Shown one piece after another: positions 39,464 through 41,959 of a DNA stretch of 41,959 nt. The position numbers and the translations under genes are program-made. Origin of the DNA: JAUVXE01 sp964349355. GTDB taxonomy: Bacteria; Actinomycetota; Coriobacteriia; Anaerosomatales; SLCP01. The stretch lies in assembly GCA_964349355.1 (NCBI GenBank), contig CAYGFZ010000014.1, positions 1-41,959 of the forward strand, given 5' to 3'. Each line of letters begins with the position of its first letter. Within the stretch, counting starts at the first letter, position 1. The notes beneath the pieces were generated by a model. The model had not been told where the DNA came from. It saw nothing but the letters and a program-made list of their open reading frames with translations, and did no database searches.

Positions 39464-40739
39464 TAGCGCCGTCGGCAGTAGTGCACTCCCAGTCTGTGTG
39501 GACCCAGACCGTTTCTTTCGCCGCAATCGCATCCGCCAACCTGTGTAGGTCCTCGGGCCAAGCGTGTCCACCGCTGTGAATGAAGTGCACGTCGTTACCC
39601 TCGCGTTCGGCCCATTCGCGCATGGCGCAGCCTTCGCGATCCCAGTACCCGCGCCACATCGACCACACGAGCGCGACCCTGGCTGACCCGATCTTGTCGA
39701 ATACCTTCGTCATCCCGTATCCGCCCCGAACGCACGCGAGATAGCCGCCCGGTGTCGCTGCGAGTTCATCGCTCGGCACCTTGCCCTGCTGGCTCATCTC
39801 GTACACGAGATCCATCATGCCGGCGTCCTTGAGGCGCGATACCTGGTGCGGCGCGAAGCTGACGCGGATCCCATCCCACGTGAATTGCGGAATCGACTTC
39901 GACAAGGTTGAGAGTTTCATGAGCACGAACGCCTGATAGGGGTCTATGACGAGTAGCCGGCCAGTGCGCCTCGCTGCCCGGAAGCAGGAGACGAGACGGT
40001 CGACATTCTGACCTGAGGCGACCACTGCGATCAGCCTGTCGCGGCTGTCCTGCGCCAGTTCGATGAGCTCGTCCTCCACATCTGATTCGCTGCTCAACCC
40101 GTGCGTCTCGGAGGAGGAGCCGAGTGTCGTCCCCTCGATCAGAAGCCAGTCGACACCCCGCAGACGTTCGTTCGCGAGCATGTTCGCGAAGCGGAAACCC
40201 GTTCGCCCGTGGGCTCTGAGATCCCCGATATAGAGCAGCCGCTGGCCATCTCCTTCCACGAAGAGCGCACGGGAGTCCGGCGCCGCGTGGTCCACGGGGA
40301 TGGCGGTCACCGAAAGGGATCCGAACCGCACCGGCTCGTTCGCGGGCAGGCGACGTAAGTCGGAAGGCAGAGCCGCGTCGGGAAAGAACACGCTCCCGAC
40401 CTCAAGGATCGAAACGGTTCCATCACTTCCATAGACTGGAATTGATGGGTGCGCATGATGAGCAAGACCGTAGTGGTCGAGATGTGAGTGGGTCAGGATG
40501 ATAGCCGCGATGGATGGAGCCGTGGGGTCGTGCGGATACAGCCCGGAGATGTCCCGGAGAATCCCGTCGGCGAGCAGCGCTTCGGTGGGTTGCCGCGGGG
40601 TGTCGCGAGGAAAGTCCCCGCCGTCTGGCGCGACCAACGGCATGCCCAGGTCCAGCAGGATGCGGGTGCCGTCATCGGACGAGACCTCGATGCACATGCC
40701 GCCGATCTCATGCTGTCCCCGGTGAATCGTGTATCTCAA
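39453..40739 (-). CDS. Metallo-beta-lactamase-fold protein, beta-CASP/RNase J-like
   Basis: 428 residues, TTG start at 40739; the first strand MRYTIHRGQHEIGG fits the MBL fold, so I keep it. Metal motif HSHLDHYG (near residue 84), VDHAAPDS, YIGDLRAHGR and the late IHSGGHAW are present. The last is the H-x-SGHA-like motif of RNase J and other beta-CASP nucleases. Between them lies LLIEGTTLGSS followed by an alpha/beta insert (DRLIAVVASGQNVDRLVSCF) like the beta-CASP cap. It is likely a nucleic-acid or phosphodiester hydrolase. It is shorter than RNase J (about 550) and lacks its C-terminal domain. Probably translated with the gene upstream of it, 61 bases away. Confidence 0.7.
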   Translation of the reverse strand: MRYTIHRGQHEIGGMCIEVSSDDGTRILLDLGMPLVAPDGGDFPRDTPRQPTEALLADGILRDISGLYPHDPTAPSIAAIILTHSHLDHYGLAHHAHPSIPVYGSDGTVSILEVGSVFFPDAALPSDLRRLPANEPVRFGSLSVTAIPVDHAAPDSRALFVEGDGQRLLYIGDLRAHGRTGFRFANMLANERLRGVDWLLIEGTTLGSSSETHGLSSESDVEDELIELAQDSRDRLIAVVASGQNVDRLVSCFRAARRTGRLLVIDPYQAFVLMKLSTLSKSIPQFTWDGIRVSFAPHQVSRLKDAGMMDLVYEMSQQGKVPSDELAATPGGYLACVRGGYGMTKVFDKIGSARVALVWSMWRGYWDREGCAMREWAEREGNDVHFIHSGGHAWPEDLHRLADAIAAKETVWVHTDWECTTADGAITR

Positions 40740-40800
40740 GCTATCCCAATCTCTCGACTAAGTGGTGAGAACGGGATACCACGCGGGTCTGACAGGACAA

Positions 40801-41829
40801 CTAGGACTGGCACTCCTCGATGACCTGCTCGATTGTCTTAAGGTTGTCTGCGAAGAGCGCGTAGCCGGCGTAGGTGACCGAAGCGACGTAGTATTCCGCC
40901 CTCGTCCGCTCCGGAAGAGCCTTGAGCTCTCGCTTCAGGATGCTGGACGCGGGCTGATGATTTGCGATAACGAACAGCACTTCGGGCGGTCTTGCCGTGT
41001 CGATCTCCACGGTCGCGTGTCGCCGCATCCTCTTGGGTATCGAATTGAGCTCTAGGCGCTGTTTGAGCGCAAAGACCTCCTTCATCTCGGCGCATAGTAG
41101 TTCGTAGCGGCCGGAGATGGCCTCGCCGTCCGCCGGCGCCAAGAAGCGCTCGATGTCTTCAATGTGCTTCACCAGACCTGGGAGCCTCTTACCGGTCTTG
41201 CTGTCCGTATGCGACGCAAGGACTCCGTCCCCGGCCTTCATCTCCATAATCACGGGGGTGACCAAGTTGTTTGCGCGGCTGCCGCCACTCACTGGCCAGC
41301 GGAATCCCACCATGTCGAAGCGGTAGTCCGCCGTTTGATCAGGGAACGCGCTCGGCGACTGTGCATACTCGATGTCGACCACACAGTAGTCCGACTGGTC
41401 CCCGGATGAGTGCCGATTGTTATCTCGGACCACGGCCTGCTGATACTCACGCTCAATCTTCGTGTGCTTGGAGAAGCGGATATCCATCGCCTGCTTGTAG
41501 GTGGCAAGTGCATCAACCCACACCTCTGCGTCCTCCGCCTCCTTGATGGTGCGCAGCGGTTCCTGGGCGGGAAGCAGCAACGGGCAGTCGGGAACCTTCG
41601 TGAGATACGCCTTGTCGAACTCGGTTCTCAACGACGCTGCACCCCTGCCCTGCTCATGGAGCCCTAGCAGCCTCCCGCCGCGATAGTAGATGTCCACGTA
41701 CCCATTGCGGACCTCAAGGCTCAGTGTGTCGTCGCGCCGCACACGCTGGAGCAATGGAAGCAAAATCCCCTCGGTGAGCTGCGCTTCGAACTCAGGCGAT
41801 ATCCCGCGCTTACGAGTTTCGTCGAGCAT
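40801..41829 (-). CDS. PD-(D/E)XK-like protein of unknown function
   Basis: 342 residues, ATG at 41829 behind GGGGGT. No family recognised. Residues about 165-200 read YRFDMVGFRWP and then VIMEMKAGDG. An Asp followed about 25 residues later by E-x-K in a strand is the core of PD-(D/E)XK nucleases, so a nuclease fold is plausible. An Arg/Lys-rich stretch (RLELNSIPKRMRRHATVEID) follows. It leads a two-gene minus-strand unit with the MBL protein. The 130 bases upstream hold only a GATAAT (41862-41867) with no clear -35. Confidence 0.55.
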   Translation of the reverse strand: MLDETRKRGISPEFEAQLTEGILLPLLQRVRRDDTLSLEVRNGYVDIYYRGGRLLGLHEQGRGAASLRTEFDKAYLTKVPDCPLLLPAQEPLRTIKEAEDAEVWVDALATYKQAMDIRFSKHTKIEREYQQAVVRDNNRHSSGDQSDYCVVDIEYAQSPSAFPDQTADYRFDMVGFRWPVSGGSRANNLVTPVIMEMKAGDGVLASHTDSKTGKRLPGLVKHIEDIERFLAPADGEAISGRYELLCAEMKEVFALKQRLELNSIPKRMRRHATVEIDTARPPEVLFVIANHQPASSILKRELKALPERTRAEYYVASVTYAGYALFADNLKTIEQVIEECQS

Positions 41830-41959
41830 CCGTGTGACCCCCGTTCAGATTGTTCCTGCACATTATCCGATGTTGCTTGTCCGTTGCCCATTGGATTGTG
41901 CAGATGGGGGTAGTCGGTTAGCTCCACCTGCCCCAAGATGTTGTAGTGGACAATTCAGC

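Noticed and set aside
41909..41920. GTTAGCT as a possible fourth attC right box
   Set aside because: No partner box or nested stems within 120 bases on either side and either strand.
1..41959. CRISPR arrays, tRNA, rRNA or integrase genes
   Set aside because: Read for repeat-spacer periodicity, tRNA landmarks and tyrosine recombinase motifs and found none.

Overview
The window is 42 kb of GC-rich DNA from a bacterium that I place, by inference, in the Actinobacteriota, most like an uncultured Coriobacteriia/OPB41-type lineage. The reasons are the high GC, frequent GTG starts, 4-bp stop/start overlaps, and the gene order cmk-plsC-ispH-DUF512-der-plsY-gpsA. That order is familiar from Coriobacteriia and Clostridia and not from Proteobacteria. 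No rRNA or tRNA is present to confirm this. There are two 100-N scaffold gaps: 4261-4360 looks real, and 6939-7038 looks false because its flanks are an identical 55-bp duplicate.

Left accessory end (1-2940). The 3' end of an Rhs/YD-repeat gene with a variable tip is followed by an overlapping six-helix membrane protein, a possible immunity partner. Next come a displaced rhs fragment and an IS3-type remnant. On the minus strand is a stacked toxin-antitoxin locus: Phd/YefM, RelE/ParE, MNT nucleotidyltransferase and the broken tail of a HEPN gene, with a consensus promoter almost touching the first start codon.

Core block (3005-30159). A long plus-strand series makes aromatic amino acids (hisC, tyrA with ACT domain, aroA), then covers cmk, plsC, ispH, a DUF512 radical-SAM protein, der, plsY, gpsA and rpe. 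An FMN riboswitch precedes a complete riboflavin operon (ribD, ribE, ribBA, ribH) that ends in a hairpin. An IscR-like regulator with its own promoter and operator leads iscS, iscU and mnmA, then a PHP phosphatase, Nif3/DUF34, a coiled-coil zinc-ribbon protein, RNase HI and QueD. DtxR (with a FeoA-like tail), feoB and an HD-GYP protein follow. feoB is broken by one extra T.

Right accessory end (30160-41959). A perfect LexA box overlaps a promoter in front of a 26-codon ORF. A HicA-like/HTH gene pair has a palindrome over its own -35 box. A type ISP/IIG-like restriction-methylase is interrupted by one in-frame amber codon. A 912-residue protein with a kinase/aminoglycoside-phosphotransferase-like domain comes next. 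It is followed by three attC recombination sites (37731-37795, 38479-38579, 39047-39147), each with nested stems and an unpaired C in the left arm. These delimit small cassettes of unknown function. No integrase gene is in the window, so this is an attC cluster lacking an integrase (CALIN-like). The array runs into a minus-strand pair: a beta-CASP-like metallo-beta-lactamase protein and a PD-(D/E)XK-like protein, a candidate uncharacterised nucleic-acid-processing system.

The most noteworthy items are the attC cluster in an apparently actinobacterial background, the SOS-controlled micro-ORF, the MBL/PD-(D/E)XK pair, and three single-event interruptions (feoB, the restriction enzyme, the false gap) that need read-level checking.
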